A stretch of DNA of 39,964 nucleotides from Pseudomonadota bacterium (GTDB taxonomy: Bacteria > Pseudomonadota > Gammaproteobacteria > Burkholderiales > Burkholderiaceae_C): NCBI GenBank assembly GCA_021808525.1, contig JAKBBK010000024.1:1-39964 (forward strand), written 5' to 3'. Positions 27,092 to 33,977 of this stretch are shown here, one piece after another. Numbering within the stretch: position 1 is the first letter of the stretch; each line of letters begins with the position of its first letter. The translations under genes and the position numbers were made by a program. The notes under the pieces were generated by a model. The model worked only from the letters and a program-made list of their open reading frames with translations, made no database searches and was not told the DNA's origin.

Positions 27092-27142
27092 ATGCGCAAG
27101 CCTGCACGACGACGATTCCCGCACCGGCTTCGTCGCTCATGA
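27092..27142 (+). CDS. Arg-rich 16-residue leader peptide ORF upstream of the diguanylate cyclase
   Basis: ATG 27092 follows a strong purine-rich ribosome-binding sequence (GAGGGGGAAG). It encodes MRKPARRRFPHRLRRS, half basic residues, and stops with a TGA that overlaps the ATG of the diguanylate cyclase (ATGA). The cyclase ATG itself has no ribosome-binding site, so translation of this short frame probably feeds it. The peptide may have no function of its own; runs of Arg codons could make it a sensor of arginine or of ribosome stalling, but that is speculation. Confidence 0.5.
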   Translation: MRKPARRRFPHRLRRS

Positions 27143-28305
27143 GCCTGCTCAACAGGACTCCCAGGCCCAGGGCTTCGGCGGCCATCGCAGACGACGTCGC
27201 GGCGGACCTGGTGCAATTGCTGCTGCGCGGGGTGCCGGTCAATTTCGCCGCCGGCATCAGCTCCGCCGCGGTCACCGCCTGGATCCTGCGCGGCGTGGAT
27301 CCGCCGCGTGCCCTGGTGGCCTGGCTCGTGGCGTACTGCGCGCTGTACCTGATCCGCATCGTGACCTGGCTGCGCGCACGGGTTCCCGGGAACGTGCAGC
27401 GAGCCCCTTTGCTGTGGCTGCGCCGGACCCGGCTGAGCGTGCTCGCCGTGGGCCTGGCCTGGGCCATCCTGCCGGCCCTGCTGTTTCCGACCGATCCCAT
27501 GCACGCCCTGGCGGTGGCGCTGATCGCCAGCGCCGTATGCGGGGCCGGCATGGCGATCTACTCGGCCGACTGGGTCTCGGCACTGCTGTTCGTCATGCCC
27601 ACGGTCGGCGCGGCGACCTGGCACCTGCTGCTGGTGTCGCGCTCCCTGCCACCCGGGCTGGGCCTGCTGTACATCCTGTACACGGCCTTCCTGCTGCATG
27701 CCACGCGAAGGACCCACGCCCAGTTCCAGCACATCGCCATGCATCGCGCGCAGGCCTCGGCCCAATTGTCGCGCGACCCCCTGACCGGCCTGGGCAATCG
27801 CCTGGAACTGGACACGCGCCTGCAGCAGGCCCTCGCGCGCGCCCGGCGCCAGGCAACCGAGGTGGCCCTGGGCTACATCGACCTGGACGATTTCAAGCCC
27901 GTCAACGATTCCCTCGGGCATGCCGCGGGCGACGCGCTGCTGCGCCAGCTGGCGGCGCGCTGGCGCGAGGAGCTGCGCGCCAACGAGCTCATCGCCCGGC
28001 TGGGGGGCGACGAATTCGTGCTTCTGGTGGAGGACATCGACCCCGATCGCGCCGTGGCCCAGCTCGATGCGGTGGTGGAGCGCCTGCATCGCGCGGTGGA
28101 GCGCGATTTCGAGCTGGCCGGAACCACGGCACGGGTGGGCATGACCATCGGCGTGGCGCGCTACCCGCTGGACGGCACCGAGGCGGACATGCTGCTGCGC
28201 CATGCCGACGCGGCCATGTACCACGGCAAGAAGCACAAGGGCAGGCACCGCCGCTGGTGGCCCGCGCGCGCCCGGCCCAGTCTGGCCCAGGCCCAGCCGG
28301 CCTGA
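27139..28305 (+). CDS. Membrane-bound diguanylate cyclase
   Basis: 388 residues from ATG 27139 (an in-frame GTG at 27076 would add 21 and lacks a ribosome site). Five or six hydrophobic helices from about residue 25 to 190 form an integral-membrane sensor I cannot match to a named MASE type. A GGDEF domain follows (about 210-370): RDPLTGLGNRLELD, YIDLDDFKPVNDSLGH, and intact GGDEF at 289-293, DADAAMYHGKK at the end. The inhibitory I-site position reads RANE in place of RxxD, so feedback inhibition by c-di-GMP is probably lost. It makes c-di-GMP from GTP in a region with three other c-di-GMP proteins. Expression appears tied to the short Arg-rich frame before it. Confidence 0.88.
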   Translation: MSLLNRTPRPRASAAIADDVAADLVQLLLRGVPVNFAAGISSAAVTAWILRGVDPPRALVAWLVAYCALYLIRIVTWLRARVPGNVQRAPLLWLRRTRLSVLAVGLAWAILPALLFPTDPMHALAVALIASAVCGAGMAIYSADWVSALLFVMPTVGAATWHLLLVSRSLPPGLGLLYILYTAFLLHATRRTHAQFQHIAMHRAQASAQLSRDPLTGLGNRLELDTRLQQALARARRQATEVALGYIDLDDFKPVNDSLGHAAGDALLRQLAARWREELRANELIARLGGDEFVLLVEDIDPDRAVAQLDAVVERLHRAVERDFELAGTTARVGMTIGVARYPLDGTEADMLLRHADAAMYHGKKHKGRHRRWWPARARPSLAQAQPA

Positions 28306-28307
28306 GA

Positions 28308-28323
28308 CGCCGGAGCGCCGGCG
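28308..28323. terminator. Weak hairpin after the diguanylate cyclase
   Basis: CGCCGG-AGCG-CCGGCG, a 6-bp stem starting 3 bp after the stop; no T-run. Confidence 0.35.
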
Positions 28324-28370
28324 CGCCACCCCCTCCCCCGCGCGCTGGCTCCGTGAAAACCCGGCCCGGC

Positions 28371-28379
28371 TGGCATAAT
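28371..28379 (+). promoter_or_regulatory. Extended -10 promoter for the histidine-rich protein
   Basis: TGGCATAAT combines a TGn extension with a five-of-six -10 (CATAAT). No convincing -35 is present. A start near 28386 would give a leader of about 110 nt. Confidence 0.45.
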
Positions 28380-28413
28380 GTCCCCCATAACAAGGCATCG
28401 AAGACGCGAGCGC

Positions 28414-28476
28414 CCGGGGAGACACCCCCGGTCAGCACGCGTTCCATGGGGGATGTACCCGCGGGCTGCGGCCCGC
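28414..28476 (+). promoter_or_regulatory. Structured 5' leader with two hairpins
   Basis: Hairpin 1: CCGGGG (28414-28419) with CCCCGG (28426-28431). Hairpin 2: GCGGGC (28461-28466), TGCG loop, GCCCGC (28471-28476), ending about 20 nt before the ATG. The pairing could control access to the ribosome-binding site (GGAGA). It does not match any riboswitch consensus I know. Confidence 0.4.
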
Positions 28477-28496
28477 CTCATCCGGAGAATCCATCC

Positions 28497-28793
28497 ATGT
28501 CCCAAGCTCCCAGCAAGTCCCCTTCCCGCCTGCGACCCGCTCTGCGCCTGGCAGGCGTGGCTGCCGTGGCCGCCGTGACCGCGAGCCTGTGCGCCAGCGC
28601 CCAGGCCATGAGCGTGTCCCAGTACGGGCACACCCTGAAGCAGGACGCCTCCCACGCCGGGCATGCGATCGTGCATGCCGGCTCCGAGGCCGGCCATGGC
28701 GTCTGGCATGCCGGCAAGACCGTCGGCAAGGACGTTGCCCACGGCGTGGTGCACGGCTACCACGCCACCAAGAAGGCGCTGAGCAGCAAGTAG
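28497..28793 (+). CDS. Small exported histidine-rich protein
   Basis: 98 residues from ATG 28497. A Sec signal peptide (RLRPALRLAGVAAVAAVTASLCASAQA, cut after about residue 37) is followed by a 61-residue mature chain with many His, Gly, Ala and Lys in an irregular pattern (YGHTLK, SHAGHAIVHAGSEAGHGVWHAGK, AHGVVHGYHATKKAL). About ten histidines, in i to i+3/4 spacings such as AGH, could bind metal or protonate at low pH. The pattern recalls apolipophorin-like short helical repeats more than a catalytic fold. Function unknown. A strong hairpin follows the stop (28807-28832) and a structured leader precedes the gene, so it is a self-contained unit. Confidence 0.75.
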   Translation: MSQAPSKSPSRLRPALRLAGVAAVAAVTASLCASAQAMSVSQYGHTLKQDASHAGHAIVHAGSEAGHGVWHAGKTVGKDVAHGVVHGYHATKKALSSK

Positions 28794-28806
28794 GGCCCGG
28801 CCCGGC

Positions 28807-28832
28807 GTGCGGCCCCCGCCAGGGGGCCGCAC
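28807..28832. terminator. Strong hairpin after the histidine-rich gene
   Basis: A perfect 11-bp GC-rich stem (28807-28817 with 28822-28832, loop GCCA) 14 bp after the stop. No T-run, so termination may need Rho or be imperfect. Confidence 0.6.
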
Positions 28833-29174
28833 CCCCGGGTTCGCAGGTCCTGGGGATCCCTTCGGGAGCCTCGCTCCGGTTATCTGCGTCGATTCCCGAT
28901 ATTGCGTCGAAGAAGCCGAGTGGCCGCCCAAGCAGATTCAGCTCTTACGCAAGGCATCTGGATTTATTCAAAAAGACCACATTCAATATAACCATTCACC
29001 GACCATTGGTCATTCATGGAGCGATTCATGAATACCGGTTTCTCGATAAACTGAAACGGCAGATCAACACATTCCCGCGACGCGAGACATTCACTTGAAT
29101 GCGTATCGTTTATTCGGGAATGGTCGATTTGCGAATTTCATTCGTCCAGTGAACCCGAATCCAAGGAGCGGAAA
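28833..29174. other. AT-rich intergenic region before the KGG gene
   Basis: No gene is seen in these 342 bp. The sequence is clearly more AT-rich than its surroundings from about 28890 on. It contains the palindromes GACCATTGGTC (29001-29011) and ATTCATGAAT (29024-29033) and many copies of ATTCA/ATTCG. It probably carries the promoter and regulator sites for the KGG stress gene, but I cannot place a confident -35/-10 pair. Confidence 0.5.
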
Positions 29175-29546
29175 ATGGCTGAACACACCCAGCAGGGCCA
29201 GCAGGAAACCTCCAAGCGAGGCTTCGCCTCGATGAGCGAGGAACAGCAACGCCAGATCGCCTCCAAGGGAGGCCAGGCCTCCGGCGGCAATTTCAAGAAC
29301 GACCCGGAACGCGCGGCCGAAGCCGGCCACAAGGGCGGCCAGGTCTCCGGCGGCAATTTCAAGAACGACCCGGAGCGTGCGGCCGAAGCCGGCCACAAGG
29401 GCGGCCAGGTCTCCGGCGGCAATTTCAAGAACGACCCGGCGCGCGCGGCCGAGGCCGGCCACAAGGGCGGCCAGGTCTCCGGGGGCAATTTCAAGAACGA
29501 TCCGGAACGCGCCGCACAGGCCGGCCACAAGGGCGGGCAACACTGA
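29175..29546 (+). CDS. KGG-repeat stress protein (YciG/GsiB-like)
   Basis: 123 residues from ATG 29175, with a ribosome-binding site (AAGGAG). After RGFASMSEEQQRQIASKGGQ come four almost identical 22-residue units of the type GGNFKNDPERAAEAGHKGGQ, ending KGGQH. The protein is very hydrophilic, without signal peptide or membrane helix, and probably intrinsically disordered. KGG-motif proteins (PF10685 type) are induced by general stress, desiccation or stationary phase and are thought to act as hydration or chaperone-like proteins. A 13-bp hairpin terminator follows, shared with the convergent gene. The long AT-rich upstream region suggests complex regulation. Confidence 0.9.
   Translation: MAEHTQQGQQETSKRGFASMSEEQQRQIASKGGQASGGNFKNDPERAAEAGHKGGQVSGGNFKNDPERAAEAGHKGGQVSGGNFKNDPARAAEAGHKGGQVSGGNFKNDPERAAQAGHKGGQH
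29264..29527 (+). repeat. 66-bp tandem repeat (four units) inside the KGG gene
   Basis: Units begin at 29264, 29330, 29396 and 29462, with a 9-bp partial copy after; each encodes 22 residues. The units differ at a few bases (for example PER versus PAR, EAG versus QAG). Copy number can change by recombination without loss of frame. Confidence 0.9.
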
Positions 29547-29587
29547 ACGGGGTGGTCCGTTCATCGGCCCGCGCCCGGCCCAGGCCA

Positions 29588-29615
29588 CCACGGGCCCGCC
29601 ACGGCGGGTCCGTGG
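29588..29615. terminator. Bidirectional terminator between KGG gene and EAL gene
   Basis: A 13-position stem (29588-29600 with 29603-29615, one G-T pair) between two convergent genes. Confidence 0.65.
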
Positions 29616-29622
29616 CCGCCTG

Positions 29623-31845
29623 CTACGGCCGGTCCGCCAGCAGCCGTTCCAGGGCCTCGCGTGCCATCGGACGGTGGAACCAGTAACCCTGGGCCTCGTC
29701 GCAACCGAGTTCGCGCAGGCGCTGCATCGTGGCCTGATCCTCCACCCCCTCGGCCACCACCTGCAGGCCCAGTGCGTGGGCCATCTGGATCACGGCGCTG
29801 ACAATGGCCGCCGCGTCGGCGTCCTCCGTCAGTCCCAGCACGAAACTGCGGTCGATCTTGAGGCGGTCGACGTCGAGCCGGCGCAGATAGGCCAGGCTGG
29901 AATAGCCGGTGCCGAAATCATCGATGGCGATGCGCAGGCCCGAGCGCTTCAGGTCGGCCAGCACCGTGCGCATGCGCGCGGCATCGTCCAGAAACACCGA
30001 CTCGGTCAGTTCCACCTCGAACTGCCCCTGCTCCAGCCCGTGGCGCCGGATGGCATCGGCCAGCAGCTGCGGGAAATCGCCTCGTCGCATCTGCACCACC
30101 GACACGTTCACGCTCAGCGGCAGGCTGCCGAAACCCAGCGCGTGCCAGCGCGCCGCGTCGGCGCAGGCACGATCGAGCACCCACGCACCGATGTCGACGA
30201 TCAACCCGGTTCGCTCCGCCACGCCGATGAAAGCCCCTGGCGGCACCAGTCCGCGCTCCGGATCCCGCCAACGCAACAGCGCCTCGGCCCCGATCACCCG
30301 CCCGCTGCGCAAGTCGACCTGCGGCTGGTAATGCAGCTCGAACTCCTGTCGGGACAAGGCGCGCCGCAGGCCCTGGGCGATGCGGAAATGCTCCCGCGCA
30401 CGCTCGCTGGCACCTGGAGTGGCGTACCGCACGATGTTCTTGCCCGCGGCCTTGGCTTCGTGCAGCGCAGCCGCGGCCTGGCCCAGCAGGTCGTCGAAAT
30501 TGCCCGCATCCTCCGGGAACTGGGCAACCCCCTGGGACAGGGTCAATTCGAGCGCCCTGCCCCCCGGGTCGAAGGCCAGGCCCGCCGCCTGCGCGATGCG
30601 CTCGCACAACTCGGCGGCATCCAGTTCCGCGGCCGCGGAAGCCATGACCAGGAACTCATCTCCGTTCCACCGGCAGACATTGCCCGCATCTCCGGCGCAA
30701 GCCTGCAGGCGCGCGGCCCACTCGTGCAGCACCTGGTCCCCCGCGCCCAGCCCGAAATTCTCGTTCACGCTGCGGAAGTCATCGATGTTCAGGCACACGA
30801 GGGTGAGCTTCGCGCCGCTCTCCAGCAGGCTCTCGCAACGGGTGCGGAACAGCCGCCGATTGGGCAGTCCGGTCAGGGCGTCGTGGGTCGACAGGTGCTG
30901 GATCGCATTTTCCGCGGCCTTGGCCTGGCTGAGGTCGTTGAACACCCCGAGGTAGTTGGTCACGCCGCCGTCGGCGCCGTGGATGGCCTTGATCGAAAGC
31001 CACTCGGGATAGACCTCTCCGCTCCTGCGCCGGTTCCAGATCTCGCCGCTCCAGCCGCCCGCTTCACGAAGCGAGGTCCACATGGCCGCATAGAACTCCG
31101 GGCCATGCATGCCGGAGGCGAACATGCGCGGGGTCTGCCCCAGCAATTCCTCCCGCGCGTAGCCCAGGATGCGGCACATGCTCGGGTTGGCCTCGACGAT
31201 GCGAGCCTGCGCGTCCGTGACCAGCATGCCCTCCTCGGCCGAGTCGAAGGCACGCCCGTACAGGCGCAGGCTGTCCTGCCAGCGTGCATGCGACAGCACG
31301 ATGCCCACCAGGCTCGCCCCCGTCTCCAGCAACTTGCGGTGGAAGCGCCCGGGCGCCCGCGGCTCGAAACTCGACAGCGCGAAGGTGCCGATGATCTGCC
31401 CCGCGTCGTCATACACCGGCACCGACCAGCAGGCGCACAGATTGAAGTCGTAGGCGATCTGGCGCAGGTCCGTCCAGCGCGGGTCGCTGAAGGTATTGCT
31501 GACGAACTGCGGGGTACCCCGGTAGATCACGTTGCCGCAGGAGCCCCCGCCGGGCCCGGGCTGCAGGCCGTTGAGCCGACGCACCGCGACCTCGGGCACG
31601 CTGGGGGACGCGTGCACGTAGAGCTTGCCATCGTCGGGGTTGAGCAGCATGACCGTGCCCACCGCGTTGGGCAGCAGCATTTCGGCCAGGTGGCACACCT
31701 CGCGCACCATGCCGATGGAGTCGCGACCACTGAGCACCGCGCGCAGGATCGACTGCTGGTACTCGAGAATGGCCTGCTGCTCGCCAGGGTCGAGCAGGAT
31801 TTCAGGGTGCACGGACTCGGCCGGCGCTGGCTGCGCGAGGCGCAT
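29623..31845 (-). CDS. GAF-PAS-GGDEF(degenerate)-EAL protein, probable c-di-GMP phosphodiesterase
   Basis: 740 residues from ATG 31845. GAF (about 30-185; CGNVIYRGTPQFVSN, CACWSVPVYDD), PAS (195-305; VTDAQARIVEANPSMCRILGYAREELLG), GGDEF (315-475) and EAL (487-735). The GGDEF signature reads NGDEF (394-398) and the inhibitory RxxD is absent, so this domain probably does not make c-di-GMP and may bind GTP as a regulator. The EAL domain is complete: EALLRW (EAL 521-523), SVNVS, VELTES, DDFGTGYSSL, KIDRSF, VVAEGVE. It should hydrolyse c-di-GMP to pGpG. There is no membrane helix. It is transcribed away from the unknown gene at 32070 across a 224-bp AT-rich gap. Confidence 0.88.
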   Translation of the reverse strand: MRLAQPAPAESVHPEILLDPGEQQAILEYQQSILRAVLSGRDSIGMVREVCHLAEMLLPNAVGTVMLLNPDDGKLYVHASPSVPEVAVRRLNGLQPGPGGGSCGNVIYRGTPQFVSNTFSDPRWTDLRQIAYDFNLCACWSVPVYDDAGQIIGTFALSSFEPRAPGRFHRKLLETGASLVGIVLSHARWQDSLRLYGRAFDSAEEGMLVTDAQARIVEANPSMCRILGYAREELLGQTPRMFASGMHGPEFYAAMWTSLREAGGWSGEIWNRRRSGEVYPEWLSIKAIHGADGGVTNYLGVFNDLSQAKAAENAIQHLSTHDALTGLPNRRLFRTRCESLLESGAKLTLVCLNIDDFRSVNENFGLGAGDQVLHEWAARLQACAGDAGNVCRWNGDEFLVMASAAAELDAAELCERIAQAAGLAFDPGGRALELTLSQGVAQFPEDAGNFDDLLGQAAAALHEAKAAGKNIVRYATPGASERAREHFRIAQGLRRALSRQEFELHYQPQVDLRSGRVIGAEALLRWRDPERGLVPPGAFIGVAERTGLIVDIGAWVLDRACADAARWHALGFGSLPLSVNVSVVQMRRGDFPQLLADAIRRHGLEQGQFEVELTESVFLDDAARMRTVLADLKRSGLRIAIDDFGTGYSSLAYLRRLDVDRLKIDRSFVLGLTEDADAAAIVSAVIQMAHALGLQVVAEGVEDQATMQRLRELGCDEAQGYWFHRPMAREALERLLADRP

Positions 31846-31995
31846 GGATTCTAAAACCCCGATACAAAATGAAAGTAAACCGGCTCAATGTTCGTCAAAC
31901 GCCCATTTATTTGTCAAGTTCGGCGCGTGGTCGTGTTTTCCTCTATGCAAGACCGCCGAAGCCGGCGCTAGTCTTCGGCACCAAACATCCGATTT

Positions 31996-32039
31996 CCGTG
32001 AAATAGTTGCGCGCCTTCCGCGGGCTCCCACCCTAGGAT
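31996..32039 (+). promoter_or_regulatory. Promoter module copy A (GTGAAATAGTTG box + CCTAGGAT)
   Basis: CCGTGAAATAGTTG (31996-32009), 22 bp, then CCTAGGAT (32032-32039), whose TAGGAT can be a -10. The gene starts 31 bp later. The same two blocks at the same 22-bp spacing precede its paralogue (33473-33516). No normal -35 is seen, so activator dependence or an alternative sigma factor is likely. Confidence 0.65.
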
Positions 32040-32069
32040 TCCGGCACGAGGCTGTCTACGGAGGTGTTC

Positions 32070-32450
32070 ATGAGACTCATCGAGTGGGAAGGCGCGGACG
32101 ATGGCGCCGCGCAGGCCATGCCGGCGCTGGGCGTGCCCATGCCTGCTGGCGTGGGCCTCGAGTTCAGTGCGCGCGGCACCGCCCACCCCGTCTACTGCTC
32201 CGTCTACCTGGGCCATGACGACAAGCAGGCCATCGACGCCAAGGTGCGCCTGCTCGACGGCGCGGGGCCGACCATCACCACCACCGAGCCGACGTTGCGC
32301 GATGGCGACGTGGTCTACGTGGTCACGCGGGGCCAGCGCCGGCCCCACCGCATCCTCCATCTGCGCAGCGGGGCGCGTGCGCGGGACAGCGCGGACCTGC
32401 GCATCGGCGAACTCGAGGAACTCGAGCAGCGCGAGGAACTCGCGTCCTGA
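32070..32450 (+). CDS. Conserved small protein of unknown function, paralogue A
   Basis: 126 residues from ATG 32070 with a good ribosome-binding site (GGAGG at 32059-32063). It has no signal peptide or membrane helix. The N-terminal half (about 1-55) is unlike the paralogue. The C-terminal half (about 57-126) begins AKVRLLDGAGPT, contains LRDGDVVYVVTRGQRRPHRILHLRSG and ends with an acidic helix DLRIGELEELEQREEL. About half the positions of this region are identical in 33548-33931. The GDVVYVVTRGQRR stretch looks like a small beta-barrel (SH3-like) and the tail like a coiled coil; that is a fold guess only. Function unknown. Its regulation is the notable part: a shared promoter module precedes both paralogues. 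Confidence 0.7.
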   Translation: MRLIEWEGADDGAAQAMPALGVPMPAGVGLEFSARGTAHPVYCSVYLGHDDKQAIDAKVRLLDGAGPTITTTEPTLRDGDVVYVVTRGQRRPHRILHLRSGARARDSADLRIGELEELEQREELAS

Positions 32451-32486
32451 ACGTCCCGGAACGGGCCCGCCCCAGCCTGTCGCGGC

Positions 32487-33338
32487 TCAGCGCCGCGCTC
32501 GCTCGACCAGCGCCAGGGCCTCGGCCAGCAAGACGCCTTCGCGGCTTTCGAGTTCGGCAAGAATGCTCAGGTGGTTCGCCCCCGCGAGTTCGATCAGGCG
32601 CGTGACCTGACCCGACTCGCGCAGCGCCTCGGCATATTCCCGGCTCTGACGCTGCAACTCCGGCAATTCCGCCCCGCCCACGGCGAGCACCGTCGGAGCT
32701 CCGGGGCCGACGCGCGACTGCGGGCTGCAGTCCGCCACCTGCGCCTCATCGAGGCCCAGCGCATCGTTGAGCGCGCCGCGCCGGATCGGCTCCAGGTCGA
32801 ACAGTCCGCTGATCGCCAGCACGCCGGCCACTGCGCCATGCCCGCGATGCATGGCCGCGAGATGCCCGCCCGCCGAATGCCCGCTCAGCACCAGGCGCTG
32901 GCCGCGCCCGGCCTGGCCTCCCAGCACGGGATGCGCGGACAGCGCGTCGAGCAGCTGCCCGATCTCGGCGACCATCTCCGGCACGCTGGCCCGCGGCGCC
33001 AGGGTGTACTCGGCCATGACCAGGTGCAGTCCCGCGGCGAGCGGCCCGGCACCCACGCAACAGAAGTCACGCTTGTCGCGCGCCTGCCAGTAGCCGCCGT
33101 GAATGAACACCAGGACCGGCGCCGACGCCGGATCCTCGCCGCGCGCGGGGTACCAGTCGTAGACCTGGCGCGGCCCCGGGCCGTAGGGCACGTCGGCGAC
33201 GCAGGCATGGGCCGCGTGGAAGGCCTGGCTGCGCTCGCGCAGGGCCGCCACCACGCTGTCGGCCTCGGCGATGACCGAGAGGTTGTCGTAGGCGGCCGTG
33301 AATTGTTCACGGGTCTGGAGATGGGCTGGAATCGGCAT
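32487..33338 (-). CDS. Alpha/beta hydrolase, arylformamidase (KynB)-like esterase
   Basis: 283 residues from ATG 33338 (the open frame continues upstream, but MPIPAHLQTREQF begins the fold). Oxyanion motif HGGYW (80-84), nucleophile elbow GHSAGG with Ser155, and a late His256 (GANHLSIL) give a plausible catalytic triad; the acid is not clear. HGGYWQARDKRDF is typical of formamidase-type esterases, which hydrolyse N-formylkynurenine or small carboxylic esters. The true substrate is unknown. It lies convergently after paralogue A and divergently before paralogue B. Confidence 0.8.
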   Translation of the reverse strand: MPIPAHLQTREQFTAAYDNLSVIAEADSVVAALRERSQAFHAAHACVADVPYGPGPRQVYDWYPARGEDPASAPVLVFIHGGYWQARDKRDFCCVGAGPLAAGLHLVMAEYTLAPRASVPEMVAEIGQLLDALSAHPVLGGQAGRGQRLVLSGHSAGGHLAAMHRGHGAVAGVLAISGLFDLEPIRRGALNDALGLDEAQVADCSPQSRVGPGAPTVLAVGGAELPELQRQSREYAEALRESGQVTRLIELAGANHLSILAELESREGVLLAEALALVERARR

Positions 33339-33430
33339 GGAAGTTCGGGGACATCGTGCGCAGAGTTCAGGGCAGGCCGCGGCCACGTCATCACGACGGC
33401 ACACAGCTCCTCCCGCGAAACCCAGGATAA

Positions 33431-33444
33431 CCGTGAAATAGTTG
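33431..33444 (+). promoter_or_regulatory. Extra GTGAAATAGTTG box upstream of paralogue B
   Basis: CCGTGAAATAGTTG, exactly 42 bp (four helical turns) before the copy at 33473. The sequence 22 bp downstream (CCATGCCC) does not match the -10 block, so it is more likely a second binding site than a second promoter. Confidence 0.6.
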
Positions 33445-33472
33445 CATGTCCCACCGATCGCCACGGCCATGC

Positions 33473-33516
33473 CCGTGAAATAGTTGGAAGCACGTGCGAA
33501 CCCCTGTTCCTAGGAT
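33473..33516 (+). promoter_or_regulatory. Promoter module copy B (GTGAAATAGTTG box + CCTAGGAT)
   Basis: CCGTGAAATAGTTG (33473-33486), 22 bp, CCTAGGAT (33509-33516), then 31 bp to the ATG at 33548. Same architecture as 31996-32039. Confidence 0.65.
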
Positions 33517-33547
33517 GGTTGCATCACGCGGACTCCGGGAGCCCCCG

Positions 33548-33931
33548 ATGCAAGGCGAAGCGCAGGACACGATCGAAGGATGGCCGGACGCCATGGCGGC
33601 GCAGGCCGGCCGGGCGCCGCAAGGCCAGGAAGCGGATTACGGCGAGCGCGGCGAGAACGATCCCCCGCAGTTGGCGGCCTTCGCGGACGCAACGTCCCGG
33701 GAACCCCTGCAAGCACGCGTCAGACTGTCCTCCAGCGCCCCGCCCACGCTGGTCATCCGGGACGCCCGGCTGCACGAAGGCGACGTGGTGTTCGTGGAAT
33801 CGCTGGGCCAGCGACGGGCGCATCGGCTCTGCGCCATGCGTCGCGGCCTGCGTTCGCGCGACCCGCAGGACCTGCGCATTGCGCAACTGCGCGAGATCGA
33901 GGCTCCCCAGGGCCTGCACACCGACGCATGA
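33548..33931 (+). CDS. Conserved small protein of unknown function, paralogue B
   Basis: 127 residues from ATG 33548; a further in-frame ATG-less start at 33494 (GTG) would lie inside the promoter module and is rejected. It has a ribosome site (GGGAG). The C-terminal half (about 58-127) matches paralogue A: ARVRLSSSAPPT, LHEGDVVFVESLGQRRAHRL, RRGLRSRDPQDLRIAQLREIE. The N-terminal half is Gln/Glu/Pro-rich and probably disordered. Function unknown. Confidence 0.65.
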   Translation: MQGEAQDTIEGWPDAMAAQAGRAPQGQEADYGERGENDPPQLAAFADATSREPLQARVRLSSSAPPTLVIRDARLHEGDVVFVESLGQRRAHRLCAMRRGLRSRDPQDLRIAQLREIEAPQGLHTDA

Positions 33932-33977
33932 AGCGCGACAATGGACCCGTTGCGCCCCCCGCAACGGAGATCCACAC

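Noticed and set aside
28381-28496. A known riboswitch (TPP, SAM, SAH, c-di-GMP, yybP-type) in the leader of the His-rich gene
   Set aside because: No consensus core of these classes could be matched; kept only as an unnamed structured leader.
29264-29536. CRISPR-like direct repeats
   Set aside because: The 66-bp units are contiguous, in frame and encode KGG repeats; no spacers.
33494-33547. GTG start at 33494 for paralogue B
   Set aside because: It falls within the promoter module before the predicted transcription start, and the ATG at 33548 keeps the same leader length as paralogue A.
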